From: Nostocoides sp.
Lineage (GTDB): Bacteria > Actinomycetota > Actinomycetes > Actinomycetales > Dermatophilaceae
Length of the DNA: 64,000 nt
Direction of reading: 5' to 3'
Assembly (NCBI GenBank): GCA_016702415.1
Contig: JADJEA010000001.1
Coordinates: 1,681,824 to 1,745,823, forward strand
Every line of letters begins with the position of its first letter. The first letter of the stretch is position 1. The notes beneath the pieces are model-generated. The model was not told the origin of the DNA and did no database searches. It saw only the letters and a list, made by a program, of their open reading frames with translations. Shown in pieces: positions 41,361-50,731 of this stretch. The position numbers and the translations under genes are program-made.

Positions 41361-41375
41361 ATCGAGCCCTGCCCA

Positions 41376-41651
41376 GTGTCCGGAACCGCGCCCAATCCGA
41401 TCGGCATCACCTCACCGCCCATCGACGACCTGCTCACGCACAGCGACAGCAAGTACGCCTTGGTCATCTACGCCGCGAAGCGCGCCCGCCAGATCAACGC
41501 CTACTACTCCCAGCTGCAGGAAGGCCTGCTGGAGTATGTCGGGCCGCTGGTCGACTCCCAGATGCACGAGAAGCCGCTGTCCATCGCGCTGCGCGAGATC
41601 AACGAGAACCTTCTCGTCGCGGAGGCGACCGACGTCCCGGTCGGCGCCTGA
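41376..41651 (+). CDS. rpoZ: RNA polymerase omega subunit
   Basis: 91 residues: PPIDDLLTHSDSKYALVIYA then AKRARQINAYYSQL, the two conserved helices that clamp the beta-prime C-terminus, and ending LSIALREINENLLVAEA as in actinobacterial omega proteins. It helps assemble and stabilise RNA polymerase. The GTG start follows the gmk stop by 15 bases; an upstream ATG is not in frame. Its short gap to coaBC suggests cotranscription. Confidence 0.95.
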   Translation: MSGTAPNPIGITSPPIDDLLTHSDSKYALVIYAAKRARQINAYYSQLQEGLLEYVGPLVDSQMHEKPLSIALREINENLLVAEATDVPVGA

Positions 41652-41663
41652 GCGGCATACCTC

Positions 41664-42959
41664 GTGAAGGTCGTCCTCGGAGTCAGCGGCGGCATCGCCG
41701 CCTACAAGTCGGCGCTGCTGCTGCGGCTGTTCACCGAGTCCGGCCATGACGTGACCGTGGTCCCGACGGCCGCGGCGCTCGCGTTCGTCGGTGCCCCGAC
41801 GTGGTCGGCCCTGTCCGGCAAGCCGGTCGCGACGGATGTCTGGACTGCCGTTCACGAGGTGCCGCACGTCCGGCTGGGCCAGGGAGCCGATCTCGTCGTC
41901 GTCGCTCCGGCCACCGCCGACCTGCTCGCGCGGGCCGCCGCCGGGCTGGCCGACGACCTGCTGACCAATGTCCTGCTCACCGCGCGCTGCCCGGTCGTGT
42001 TCGCCCCGGCGATGCACACCGAGATGTGGGAGCACCCGGCCACCCAGGCCAATGTCGAGACCCTCGTCTCCCGCGGTGCCCACGTCATCCCGCCGGCGTC
42101 TGGGCGCCTGACCGGTGCCGACACCGGTCCCGGCCGCCTTCCCGAGCCGGAGGCGATCTTTGCCGTATGCCGACACCTCCTCGCCCAAGCCGCCTCGCCC
42201 CAGGCATCCTCCCCCCAGCCCGCCTCGCCCGGGCCCGCCCCCACCCCCGGCGATCTCGTCGGGACCCGGATCGTCGTCACCGCCGGCGGCACGCGCGAGC
42301 CGCTGGACCCGGTCCGCTTCCTCGGCAACCGCTCCTCCGGCAAGCAGGGCTATGCGATCGCCGCCCGGGCGGCCGCCCGCGGGGCCGCCGTCACTCTGAT
42401 CGCGGCCAATGTCGCCCTGCCGGACCCGGCGGGAGTGACGGTGCACCGAGTGGAGTCGGCGCTCGACCTCGAACGCGCCACCCAGGCGGCCATCGACGAG
42501 GCGGACGCCGTCGTCATGGCAGCGGCGGTCGCGGACTTCCGGCCCGCGGCATACGCCTCGACGAAGATCAAGAAGACCCACGATCCCGCCGACCCGGACG
42601 CGGCCCCGGTCATCGAACTCGTCCGCAATCCCGACATCCTCGCCGGGCTCGTCCGGGCTGGTGGGTCCGCGCGACGGCCGGTGATCGTCGGCTTCGCCGC
42701 GGAGACCGGTGACGCCGACACCGACGTCCTGACCCTCGGGCGGGAGAAGCTGGCCCGCAAGGGCTGCGATCTCCTCGTCGTCAACGAGGTCGGGACCGAC
42801 AAGACGTTCGGGCACGACGACAACATGGTGCATCTGCTGCGCCCGGGGAGCGAGGCGGTCGTCGACATCGGCCCCGCCCCGAAGGCCGTCATCGCGGACG
42901 CCGTCCTCGACGCCGTCCGCGACCTGGTCGACGCCTCGGCACCTCCGTCCCCTCTCTAG
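41664..42959 (+). CDS. coaBC: Bifunctional phosphopantothenoylcysteine decarboxylase / phosphopantothenate--cysteine ligase
   Basis: 431 residues, two steps of coenzyme A synthesis in one chain. The CoaC part is an FMN flavoprotein: VVLGVSGGIAAYKSALLLRL, the His-containing VPHVRLGQGADLVVVAPATA and FAPAMHTEMWEHPATQAN. A Pro/Ala/Ser linker with repeated SPQ units (about residues 172-192) leads to the CoaB part: TRIVVTAGGTREPLDPVRF, NRSSGKQGYAIA and the ligase AAVADFRP. The GTG follows rpoZ by 12 bases. Confidence 0.96.
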   Translation: MKVVLGVSGGIAAYKSALLLRLFTESGHDVTVVPTAAALAFVGAPTWSALSGKPVATDVWTAVHEVPHVRLGQGADLVVVAPATADLLARAAAGLADDLLTNVLLTARCPVVFAPAMHTEMWEHPATQANVETLVSRGAHVIPPASGRLTGADTGPGRLPEPEAIFAVCRHLLAQAASPQASSPQPASPGPAPTPGDLVGTRIVVTAGGTREPLDPVRFLGNRSSGKQGYAIAARAAARGAAVTLIAANVALPDPAGVTVHRVESALDLERATQAAIDEADAVVMAAAVADFRPAAYASTKIKKTHDPADPDAAPVIELVRNPDILAGLVRAGGSARRPVIVGFAAETGDADTDVLTLGREKLARKGCDLLVVNEVGTDKTFGHDDNMVHLLRPGSEAVVDIGPAPKAVIADAVLDAVRDLVDASAPPSPL

Positions 42960-42997
42960 AGTCACCCCGTCCCTCTTCCAAGTCTTGGAGCTTCCTC

Positions 42998-44218
42998 GTG
43001 TCTGGCCGCCTGTTCACGTCCGAATCCGTCACCGAAGGACACCCCGACAAGATCTGCGACCAGATCTCCGACAGCATCCTCGACGCGATGCTGGCCCAGG
43101 ACCCCGGCTCCCGCGTGGCCGTCGAGACGATGGTGACGACCGGCCTGGTCCACGTCGCCGGTGAGGTCACCACGGAGGCCTATGTCGAAATCCCGCGCCT
43201 GGTGCGGGACCGGATCCTCGCGATCGGCTACGACAGCTCGACCAAGGGCTTCGACGGGGCCTCGTGCGGGGTCGAGATCTCGATCGGCCAGCAGAGCCCG
43301 GATATCGCGCAGGGGGTGGACTCGGCATACGAGGCCCGGACGGGGACGGTCGACGCCTACGACAAGCAGGGCGCGGGCGACCAGGGCCTGATGTTCGGGT
43401 ATGCCTGCGACGACACGCCCGAGTTGATGCCGCTGCCGATCTATCTCGCCCACCGGCTCGCCGAGCGCCTCACCGCCGTGCGCAAGTCCGGTGAGCTGGC
43501 CTACCTCCGTCCCGACGGCAAGACCCAGGTGACCATCGAGTATGCCGGTGACCGCGCCGTCCGCCTTGACACCGTCGTCGTCTCCAGCCAGCACGCCGAC
43601 GGGATCTCCCTGGAGGAACTCCTGGCACCGGACGTCGAGGACAAGGTCATCGCGCCCGTTCTCGCCGAACTCGCCGAGGCGGGGACCCAGCTCGACACTG
43701 CCGGTCACCGGACCCTGGTCAACCCGACCGGGAAGTTCGTCATCGGTGGGCCCATGGGCGACGCCGGGCTGACCGGCCGCAAGATCATCGTCGACACCTA
43801 CGGCGGGATGGCCCGCCACGGTGGCGGCGCGTTCTCCGGTAAGGACCCGTCCAAGGTCGACCGGTCCGCGGCCTACGCGACCCGCTGGGTGGCCAAGAAC
43901 GTCGTGGCTGCTGGCCTGGCGACGCGCTGCGAGGTCCAGGTCGCCTACGCGATCGGCAAGGCGCACCCGGTCGGACTGTATGTCGAGACCTTCGGCACCG
44001 AGACCGCCCCCATCGAGGCGATCCAGAAGGCCATCACGACGGTCTTCGACCTGCGCCCCGCCGCCATCGTCCACGACCTCGACCTGCTGCGGCCGATCTA
44101 CCTGCCGACCGCGGCCTACGGTCACTTCGGGCGCACGAGCGCGGACGGGGTCGAGGGCGCCTTCTCCTGGGAGCGCACCGACCGGGTCGAGGAACTTCGC
44201 CGGGCGCTCGCGGGCTGA
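42998..44218 (+). CDS. metK: S-adenosylmethionine synthase
   Basis: 406 residues; makes SAM from methionine and ATP. Signatures are TSESVTEGHPDKICDQISD at the N-terminus, GAGDQGLMFGYAC in the centre, and GGAFSGKDPSKVDRSAAY, the P-loop-like ATP motif. The GTG start begins the conserved SGRLFTSES. A TAGAGT box at 42957-42962 overlaps the coaBC stop and would give a leader of about 29 bases. No SAM riboswitch was seen. Confidence 0.98.
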   Translation: MSGRLFTSESVTEGHPDKICDQISDSILDAMLAQDPGSRVAVETMVTTGLVHVAGEVTTEAYVEIPRLVRDRILAIGYDSSTKGFDGASCGVEISIGQQSPDIAQGVDSAYEARTGTVDAYDKQGAGDQGLMFGYACDDTPELMPLPIYLAHRLAERLTAVRKSGELAYLRPDGKTQVTIEYAGDRAVRLDTVVVSSQHADGISLEELLAPDVEDKVIAPVLAELAEAGTQLDTAGHRTLVNPTGKFVIGGPMGDAGLTGRKIIVDTYGGMARHGGGAFSGKDPSKVDRSAAYATRWVAKNVVAAGLATRCEVQVAYAIGKAHPVGLYVETFGTETAPIEAIQKAITTVFDLRPAAIVHDLDLLRPIYLPTAAYGHFGRTSADGVEGAFSWERTDRVEELRRALAG

Positions 44219-44289
44219 GCCCGGCGCGCCCGCCCGCCGGGCCCGGGTGGCGACGGACCGTCCCTTGGGTGGCTGTCGGCGGTCCTGAC

Positions 44290-44295
44290 TAGATT
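44290..44295 (+). promoter_or_regulatory. Putative -10 box (TAGATT) of priA, leaderless spacing
   Basis: TAGATT ends seven bases before the priA ATG; there is no ribosome binding site in the gap. Confidence 0.5.
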
Positions 44296-44302
44296 CGCCG
44301 GT

Positions 44303-46354
44303 ATGGACGCCCCGCCCGAGATCCCGGTCACCGAGCCGGTCGCGCGCGTCCTGGTCGACTCGGGGCTGCCGCACCTGGACCGGCCGTTCGACTATGCCGT
44401 TCCCGCGGCCCTGGCCGAGACCGCCCGTCCTGGAGTCCGGGTCAAGGTTCGCTTCGCCGGACGGGACGTCGGCGGTTTTGTCGTGGAGCGCTGTGCCCGC
44501 GCGGACCACGAGGGGACGCTGACGCCGATCCGCGCGGTCGTCTCACCCGAGCCGGTCCTGACCCCCGCGGTGCTGGCGTTGGCGCGGGAGGTGGCCGCGG
44601 CATACGCCGGGACGGTCGGTGACGTCCTGCGGCTGGCGATCCCGCCCCGCCACGCCCGGGCCGAGAAGGCCCTCCCCGACGCGGTCGTCGTGGACACGGT
44701 CGTCGCGGACAAGGTCGTCGCGGACACAAGGGTCATCGCCGTGGCCGCCGATCCCGGGCCGGTCCCGGTACGGCCCGCCGAGACAACCGCGTGGGAGCCG
44801 TATGCCGCGGGCCCCGCCTTCCTGCGCCACCTCCGGGAGGGCGGCGCCCCGGTGGCGGTGTGGTCGGCGTTGCCGAGCGCGACGCGCCCGGAGTCCGACT
44901 GGCCGCTTGCCCTGGCTCAGGCGTGTGCGGCTACCGCGGCCGGTGGCCGGGGGGCGATCGTCGTCGTCCCCGATCACCGCGATGTCGCCCGAGTCTCCGA
45001 GGCGCTGCGCCAGGTGCTCGGCCCGGCGGGCCATGTCGAGCTTCGCGCCGATCAGGGGCCACAGGCGCGCTACACCGCCTGGCTCAAGGCGCTGCGGGGT
45101 CACGTGCGCGTCGTCGTCGGGACCCGCTCGGCCGCCTTTGCCCCCGTCCGCGATCTCGGCCTGATCGCGGTGTGGGACGACGGCGACGACCTCCACGAGG
45201 AGCCTCGGGCGCCCTACCCCCATGTCCGCGACCTGGCCCTGCGGCGCGGCCGGATCGAGGGCGCGGCGGTCCTCGTGGGCGGTTTCGGGCGCACCGTCGC
45301 GGCCCAGGCCGTGCTCGCGTCCGGTGTGGGGCGTCCCGTCGCCGCGGCCCCGAGCGTGGTTCGCGCAGCGGCCCCACGGATCGTCGTCGCCGGCGAGGAC
45401 CGTGAGCAGGAGCGGGACCCGGCTGCGGCCCGGGCCCGCCTACCGGCGCTGGCGCTGCGCACCGCCCGTGAGGCCCTCGCCCGGGGCCCGGTCTTGGTCC
45501 AGGTGCCGCGCCGGGGCTATATCCCGTGCCTGGCGTGTCAGACCTGCCGCACTCGGGCTCGGTGCCCGGCGTGTCGTGGTCCGCTCGCCCTCGGCGACAG
45601 CGGCCCCATCCCGGTATGCCGGTGGTGTGCCGCCCTCGCCCCCGGCTGGACCTGCCCGGAGTGCGGCGACCGGCGGCTGCGCTCACTCGTCGTCGGCGCG
45701 CGCCGCACCGCCGAGGAACTCGGCCGGGCCTTCCCCGGGGTGGGCGTCATCACCTCCGGTGCCGGCGAGGTCCGCGACCGCGTCGTCCCCGGTCCGGCGC
45801 TCGTCATCGCCACCCCCGGGGCCGAACCGGTCGCCGAGGGGGGGTATGCCGCCGCCCTCCTCCTCGATGCCTGGGCTCTCCTGGACCGGACGGCGCTCGA
45901 TGCGTCCCCGGAAGCACTGCGCCGGTGGGTGGCGGCCGCGGCGCTGGTCCGGCCCGCCGGCGAGGGCGGTCAGGTCGTTGTGTGCGGGGTGTCCCCCGAG
46001 GTCTCCTTCCCTGCCGTGGAGGCCCTGGTCCGGTGGGACCCGGCATGGCTCGCCGAGCGAGAGCTGGGGGAGCGGGTGGCGCTGCGGCTCCCGCCGGCTG
46101 TCGCCCTCTCGGCGGCGACCGGCCCTCGGGCCGTCCTGGAGGAGCTCGCCGGCGATCTCCGGTTGCCCCCGTCGGTCGAGCGGTTCGGCCCGGTCGCGCA
46201 GCCGGGACGACCCGAATGGCGGCTGGTCCTGAAGGCCGGCGGCGACGACGTGCCGGCGCTGGCCCGGACGCTCGCCCAGGAACGCGCGGCCCGGAGTGCC
46301 CGCAAGGAGGTGGTGCCGCTCGGCATACGCATGTTCCTGACCGGACTCGACTGA
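44303..46354 (+). CDS. priA: Primosomal protein N' (PriA), actinobacterial type without helicase motifs
   Basis: 683 residues. The N-terminal 3'-DNA-binding domain opens ARVLVDSGLPHLDRPFDYAV. The zinc site is present in the middle: CLACQTCRTRARCPACRG with CRWC and CPECG. The helicase part lacks the Walker A GSGKT sequence: the matching place reads VWSALPSATRPESD, and Walker B reads AVWDDGDDLHEE. This degenerate ATPase is known for actinobacterial PriA proteins. The segment VVVDTVVADKVVADTRVIAV is a small tandem duplication in the linker. It probably still loads the replisome at restarted forks, without unwinding. Confidence 0.9.
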   Translation: MDAPPEIPVTEPVARVLVDSGLPHLDRPFDYAVPAALAETARPGVRVKVRFAGRDVGGFVVERCARADHEGTLTPIRAVVSPEPVLTPAVLALAREVAAAYAGTVGDVLRLAIPPRHARAEKALPDAVVVDTVVADKVVADTRVIAVAADPGPVPVRPAETTAWEPYAAGPAFLRHLREGGAPVAVWSALPSATRPESDWPLALAQACAATAAGGRGAIVVVPDHRDVARVSEALRQVLGPAGHVELRADQGPQARYTAWLKALRGHVRVVVGTRSAAFAPVRDLGLIAVWDDGDDLHEEPRAPYPHVRDLALRRGRIEGAAVLVGGFGRTVAAQAVLASGVGRPVAAAPSVVRAAAPRIVVAGEDREQERDPAAARARLPALALRTAREALARGPVLVQVPRRGYIPCLACQTCRTRARCPACRGPLALGDSGPIPVCRWCAALAPGWTCPECGDRRLRSLVVGARRTAEELGRAFPGVGVITSGAGEVRDRVVPGPALVIATPGAEPVAEGGYAAALLLDAWALLDRTALDASPEALRRWVAAAALVRPAGEGGQVVVCGVSPEVSFPAVEALVRWDPAWLAERELGERVALRLPPAVALSAATGPRAVLEELAGDLRLPPSVERFGPVAQPGRPEWRLVLKAGGDDVPALARTLAQERAARSARKEVVPLGIRMFLTGLD

Positions 46355-46436
46355 CCAGGGCGGCGTTCGGGGCGCGCTGCCGGGGGACGCCGCCGGGGAA
46401 CGCCGCCAGGGGAGAGCCGGTCGGGAGCGGCAGCCG

Positions 46437-46496
46437 GGGAACGCCGACCAGGGGAACGCCGACCAGGGGAACGCCGACCAGGGGAACGCCGACCGA
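46437..46496. repeat. 15-bp tandem repeat, about four copies
   Basis: GGGAACGCCGACCAG is repeated exactly three times (46437-46481), with a fourth, slightly changed copy following. Imperfect relatives (GGGGAACGCCGCCAGG) precede it. The repeats lie in the gap of about 230 bases between priA and def, where no gene was found. Confidence 0.9.
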
Positions 46497-46574
46497 GGGA
46501 GGCCCGGCTGTCGGAGCGCCGGCCGGGGGAGAGCGGCGAGGGCCCGGCGCGTTCGTCGGGGGAGTGCGGCGAAC

Positions 46575-46580
46575 TACACT
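46575..46580 (+). promoter_or_regulatory. Putative -10 box (TACACT) of def, leaderless spacing
   Basis: TACACT ends seven bases before the def GTG, right after the repeat region. No ribosome binding site lies between. Confidence 0.45.
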
Positions 46581-46587
46581 CCCTCGG

Positions 46588-47133
46588 GTGTCGGTCCAGC
46601 GCATCCGGTTGTTCGGTGATCCCGTCCTGCGCACCCGGGCGGCGGAGGTCGTCGACTTCGACAAGGAGCTGCGGACCCTCGTCAAGGATCTGACCGACAC
46701 CATGCTCGATGCGCCGGGCGCGGGCCTGGCGGCACCGCAGATCGGCGTCGGGCTGCGGGTGTTCGTCTATCACGTCGACGGCATCGTCGGGCATCTGGTC
46801 AATCCCGTCCTCGACCTCGGCTTGCAGGAGCAGTCGGGGGAGGAGGGGTGTCTTTCCCTGCCCGATCTCGCCTATGACACCCGGCGCGCCCTCGACGTCG
46901 TGGCGCGGGGCGAGAACATGTGGGGCGAGCCCGTATTCCTCGAGGGGAGCGAGCTGCTGGCCCGCGCCATCCAGCACGAGACCGATCATCTCGACGGGAT
47001 CCTCTTCATCGACCGGCTGGACCCGCAGACCCGGCGGGAGGCGATGCGGGCGATCCGCGGGGCCGAATGGTTCGGTGAGCCGACACCGCGGGTCAAGGTG
47101 TCGCCGCATTCGACCTTCGGGCTCGGGATGTGA
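46588..47133 (+). CDS. def: Peptide deformylase
   Basis: 181 residues with the three motifs of the family: GAGLAAPQIGV, EEGCLSLPD with the metal-binding Cys, and QHETDHLDGILF with the HExxH pair. It removes formyl groups from new N-termini. The GTG start gives SVQRIRLFGDPVLRTRA, the normal beginning; the open frame runs further upstream through the repeats and is ignored. It overlaps fmt by four bases, so the formylation and deformylation genes are coupled. Confidence 0.96.
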   Translation: MSVQRIRLFGDPVLRTRAAEVVDFDKELRTLVKDLTDTMLDAPGAGLAAPQIGVGLRVFVYHVDGIVGHLVNPVLDLGLQEQSGEEGCLSLPDLAYDTRRALDVVARGENMWGEPVFLEGSELLARAIQHETDHLDGILFIDRLDPQTRREAMRAIRGAEWFGEPTPRVKVSPHSTFGLGM

Positions 47134-48065
47134 CGATGCGGCTCGTCTTCGCCGGCACTCCCGAGGCGGCCCTCCCGTCCCTCGCGGCCCTGGCCGCCTC
47201 GTCCCACGATCTCGTCGCCGTTGTCACCCGTCCCGATGCTCCCTCCGGACGCGGGCGGCGGCTGACCCCCTCGCCGGTCAAGGCGCGCGCGTTGGAGCTG
47301 GGTCTGCCCGTATGGACGCCCCCCACCGCGCGCGACCCCGACTTCCTGGCCCGGCTGCGCGCCGAGGCACCCGACGCGTGCCCGGTCGTCGCCTATGGCA
47401 ACCTCATCCCGGCGGCTGCACTGGCGATACCGGCCTACGGCTGGATCAACCTGCACTTCTCCCTCCTGCCGGCCTGGCGCGGGGCCGCGCCCGTCCAACA
47501 CGCGATCCTCGCCGGTGACGAGATCACCGGCGCGAGCACGTTCCGGCTCGAGGAGGGCCTCGACACCGGACCGGTGTTCGGCACCCTCACCGAGACGATC
47601 CGCCCGGGGGAGACCTCCGGGATGCTGCTGGACCGGCTCGCCGATGCCGGGGCGGCGCTATTGCTGGCGACCCTGGACGGCATTGAGAGCGGCCGGCTCG
47701 CGCCGATCACCCAGGCCGCCCATGGGGTGTCCCTGGCCCCGAAGATCACGGTGGAGCAGGCGGAAATCGACTTCGCCCGACCCGGCTTCGCGGTCGACCG
47801 CCTGATCCGGGCGTGCACCCCGGCGCCCGGTGCCTGGACCACCATCCGCGGCGAGCGACTCAAGCTCGGCCCGGTGATCCCGGACCCGGCCGAACCCCGG
47901 CTCGCCCCGGGTGTCCTTCGGGCGGCGAAGTCGAGTGTCCACGTCGGCACCGCGACCGACCCGGTGCGGCTGGGTGAGGTCCACGCGCTGGGCAAGCGGG
48001 CGATGCCGGCTGCGGACTGGGCGCGCGGCATACGACTGCGGGAGGGGGAGCGGCTCGGCGACTGA
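47130..48065 (+). CDS. fmt: Methionyl-tRNA formyltransferase
   Basis: 311 residues; formylates initiator Met-tRNA. The catalytic domain has RLVFAGTPEAALPSLAAL, VVAYGNLIP, NLHFSLLPAWRGAAPVQ and AGDEITGASTF, with the expected Asn, His and Asp. In most Fmt proteins the tunnel segment is SLLPRWRG and the variant here is minor. The C-terminal OB domain starts near residue 210. A GTG overlaps the def stop; an ATG two codons later is the alternative start. Confidence 0.96.
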   Translation: MTMRLVFAGTPEAALPSLAALAASSHDLVAVVTRPDAPSGRGRRLTPSPVKARALELGLPVWTPPTARDPDFLARLRAEAPDACPVVAYGNLIPAAALAIPAYGWINLHFSLLPAWRGAAPVQHAILAGDEITGASTFRLEEGLDTGPVFGTLTETIRPGETSGMLLDRLADAGAALLLATLDGIESGRLAPITQAAHGVSLAPKITVEQAEIDFARPGFAVDRLIRACTPAPGAWTTIRGERLKLGPVIPDPAEPRLAPGVLRAAKSSVHVGTATDPVRLGEVHALGKRAMPAADWARGIRLREGERLGD

Positions 48066-48100
48066 CGCCGCCCGCAGGTGACCCCGACGCTGGCCGGGCG

Positions 48101-48796
48101 TCAGCCGCCCGACGCGGCGTTCGTCTGCGGGGCCGGACATTTCTGGCCCTTCGCCGGCGCAAGAACCTCGAAGTGCCAGTACTCGTTGGCGTAGGCCTGG
48201 CAGAGCCCGAACTTCACCCCATTCTTCTTCAGCCACATCGCCGCTTGGTAGGGACCGACGTCGATCGCGGAGCCGGAGACGTGGTGTGACTTCTCCGGCG
48301 GGAGAACCCATTTCGAGGCTTCGGCGGCGGAGCCGTATTTCGCTACCGCCTGCTCGAAGAGGCGCTGCTGCGTGGCGGCGGAGCGGTAACCGGAGACGAT
48401 GTCGATCGTGATGTTGTCCGCGGCGGCGGCCGCGCGGGCCAGCGTGATGGCCCTCGTGAGCTGGGGGTTCAGGCCCTGGGTCCCCACATCGGGGCCGGTC
48501 GGGGCGTGATCGTTCGGGGCTGCCTCCGTCCCCGCAGCCCCGTCAGGAACGGCGTCGGCTGCCCCCGTGCCCGGCCCACCCGCTGCCGAGGCGTGGAGGT
48601 GGGAGTTGTAGCCGTGGATGACCACGGCGCCGATGCCGAGACCGAGCGCGAGGGGGACGGCGGCCAGCGCGGCCAAGCCTGCCGTGCGGTGGGTCCGCCG
48701 GGTTCGGCGGGGGCGTCCGAAGGTCATTGGCCGGCCAGCCGGCTCCGGTGAGGTCTGGGGCGGGCGGGTCCGCATCGGCTGACTCGTCGTCGTCAT
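48101..48796 (-). CDS. VanY-like D-alanyl-D-alanine carboxypeptidase (peptidase M15B)
   Basis: 231 residues. A basic cytoplasmic tail (residues 1-38) and one membrane helix (AGLAALAAVPLALGLGIGAVV) anchor the protein; a Gly/Ala-rich linker leads to the M15 domain. That domain shows ITIDIVSGYRSAATQQRLF, the zinc motif SHHVSGSAIDVG (HxxxGxAxD) and YANEYWHFEV with the last zinc His. It trims D-Ala from peptidoglycan stem peptides. Vancomycin resistance is not implied: no other van genes are near. It is convergent with fmt. Confidence 0.9.
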   Translation of the reverse strand: MTTTSQPMRTRPPQTSPEPAGRPMTFGRPRRTRRTHRTAGLAALAAVPLALGLGIGAVVIHGYNSHLHASAAGGPGTGAADAVPDGAAGTEAAPNDHAPTGPDVGTQGLNPQLTRAITLARAAAAADNITIDIVSGYRSAATQQRLFEQAVAKYGSAAEASKWVLPPEKSHHVSGSAIDVGPYQAAMWLKKNGVKFGLCQAYANEYWHFEVLAPAKGQKCPAPQTNAASGG

Positions 48797-48974
48797 TGAA
48801 AGGTCCCTCCCCGTCGGGCGTTCATACGCGTGGGCGCATCGTATACCGAGTATGTTCGCCAGGTGGGCGACACGCCGACGTCCCCATGGGCTGGGCCATG
48901 ACGTGCTGGGTCCTGCCGGACCGGGGCCCCGGTCTGGCGATGTGGAGGATGTCCGGCAGTGGAGTCCCTGGCTT

Positions 48975-48980
48975 TAGGCT
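48975..48980 (+). promoter_or_regulatory. Putative -10 box (TAGGCT) of rsmB, leaderless spacing
   Basis: TTTAGGCT ends seven bases before the rsmB GTG, the same box found at rarA, rpe and hisE. Confidence 0.55.
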
Positions 48981-48987
48981 GCCGAGC

Positions 48988-50628
48988 GTGACCGATCGCC
49001 CGCACCGAGCCGGACCCGAGGGATCGCGCCCCCGGCGCTTCGAAGAGAAGGGCGCTGGGGCGCGCCCTGACAGGGGTCGCGTCCGACGTTCGGCGCAAAC
49101 CCCGGCCCAACGGGGCCGGCGCGGTGACCCGGCGAGGTTAGTGGCATACACGGTCATGCGGGCGATCGCGGAGGGCGGGTATGCCAACATCGAGTTGCCG
49201 AAAGAGCTCCGCCGCAGACGCATGCACGGCCGCGACGCCGCCTTTGCGACCGAGTTGACGTATGGCGCGACGCGCCTGCGGGGGTTCTACGACGCCGTGA
49301 TCGCCATCGCCGCCGACCGGCCGGTGGCGCGCATCGACGGCGGCGTCCTCGACACCCTCCGGCTCGGCGCCCATCAACTGCTCGGCATGCGGGTGCCTCC
49401 GCACGCCGCTGCCGACGAGAGCGTGGCCCTGGCCCGCGCGGTCAACGGGATCGGTGCCAGCGGGCTGGTCAACGCCGTCCTGCGACGGATCAGCGAGGCC
49501 GATCTCGCCGCCTGGCGAGTCCGCGTCCTCGACGGAGTGGACGACCCGACGAGTCGGCTCGCCCTCGAGTACTCGCATCCGGAGTGGATCGTCAAGGCCT
49601 TGCGGCAGGCGCTCCTCGGGCATCATCGCAGTTCGGCCGCGACAGTCGACTCCGACCTGGTCTCGCTGCTCGCCGCCGACAACGCCGCTCCCGAGGTTCA
49701 CCTCGTTGCCCGACCCGGTCTGAGTTCCGTGGAGGAGTTGACCGCCGTTGGGGGAGAACGGCATCCGCACGTGCCGACAGCGGTCGTCCAGCCCGCGGGC
49801 GACCCGGGGTCGATCGCCCCCGTGCGGGACGGGCGAGCGGCGGTGCAGGACGCCGGCTCACAGGTCGTCGCCCTGGTCCTCGCGGCGGCCAGGCCGCACG
49901 GGTCGGCTCCGGTGTCGGCGGCCGACCCCTCGGCGCCGCAAGGGGCACCCGCGGGATCGGCCCCCGCCACGGACGTCGATCACGAGCCTCGGCTCGCACG
50001 AGGAGACCGGCCGGAACGCTGGCTGGACCTGTGCGCCGGGCCCGGGGGCAAGGCCGGCCTGCTGGCGGCACTGGCGCTCGAATGCGGGGCGGATCTCGTC
50101 GCCAACGAGATCGCCCCACACCGGGCCGACCTCGTCCGCCAGACCCTCGCCGCCGCCGCGGCCCGTTTCGAGGGCGCCGGCCGCACCCTCGAGGTGCGCA
50201 CCGGGGACGGCCGGGAGGTTGGGCGGCTGGAGCCCGCGGCATACGACCGGGTGCTCGTCGACGCCCCCTGCACGGGCCTGGGCGCCCTGCGTCGCCGACC
50301 CGAGGCGCGGTGGCGCCGCACCCCGGCGGACCTGGCGAATCTCGGTGTGCTCCAACGCGATCTGCTCGGGAGCGCGGTGGCGGCGGCCGCGCCGGGCGGG
50401 ATCGTCGTCTACGCGACCTGCAGTCCGCATCTCGCCGAGACCACCTTCGTCGTCGCCGACGTCCTCCGACGGCACCCGGAGGTCGAATCCGTCGACGTGC
50501 GCCCGGTGGTCGAGGCCGTGTCGCATGGATGGACCGGGACGCTCGGGAGCGGCCCGGCGGTCCAACTCTGGCCGCATGAGCACGGCACCGACGGGATGTT
50601 CCTCGCCCTGCTGCGCCGTCGCGATTGA
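48988..50628 (+). CDS. rsmB: 16S rRNA (cytosine-5)-methyltransferase RsmB/Sun
   Basis: 546 residues. A basic, low-complexity leader (residues 1-45) precedes a NusB-like RNA-binding domain (VMRAIAEGGYANIELPKEL, FATELTYGATRLRGFYD). The methyltransferase domain has the SAM motif WLDLCAGPGGKAGLLAA, the catalytic VDAPCTGLGALRRRPE and the second Cys in VYATCSPHLAET. It methylates C967 of 16S rRNA (E. coli numbering) in the family. An Ala/Pro-rich insertion of about 25 residues (ARPHGSAPVSAADPSAP region) precedes the SAM domain. A strong hairpin follows the stop. Confidence 0.94.
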   Translation: MTDRPHRAGPEGSRPRRFEEKGAGARPDRGRVRRSAQTPAQRGRRGDPARLVAYTVMRAIAEGGYANIELPKELRRRRMHGRDAAFATELTYGATRLRGFYDAVIAIAADRPVARIDGGVLDTLRLGAHQLLGMRVPPHAAADESVALARAVNGIGASGLVNAVLRRISEADLAAWRVRVLDGVDDPTSRLALEYSHPEWIVKALRQALLGHHRSSAATVDSDLVSLLAADNAAPEVHLVARPGLSSVEELTAVGGERHPHVPTAVVQPAGDPGSIAPVRDGRAAVQDAGSQVVALVLAAARPHGSAPVSAADPSAPQGAPAGSAPATDVDHEPRLARGDRPERWLDLCAGPGGKAGLLAALALECGADLVANEIAPHRADLVRQTLAAAAARFEGAGRTLEVRTGDGREVGRLEPAAYDRVLVDAPCTGLGALRRRPEARWRRTPADLANLGVLQRDLLGSAVAAAAPGGIVVYATCSPHLAETTFVVADVLRRHPEVESVDVRPVVEAVSHGWTGTLGSGPAVQLWPHEHGTDGMFLALLRRRD

Positions 50629-50633
50629 GGCGC

Positions 50634-50655
50634 CCATCCCAGCTTTCTGGGATGG
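50634..50655 (+). terminator. Hairpin after rsmB
   Basis: CCATCCCAG and CTGGGATGG pair perfectly (9 bp) around a CTTT loop, six bases after the rsmB stop, and flanking CGC/GCG bases can extend the stem. There is no T tract, as is common in actinobacteria. Confidence 0.7.
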
Positions 50656-50731
50656 TCGGGCGCGTCGCCCTTTGCCACGCTGACTGACGGCACCCCGAGC
50701 GCAGGTCCCGGGGGCCGGGAGGAGACAGATT

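Noticed and set aside
42960..42997. SAM riboswitch before metK
   Set aside because: The gap is under 40 bases, too short for any known SAM aptamer.
48101..48796. Vancomycin resistance locus
   Set aside because: Only the VanY-like peptidase is present; no ligase, dehydrogenase or two-component genes are nearby.
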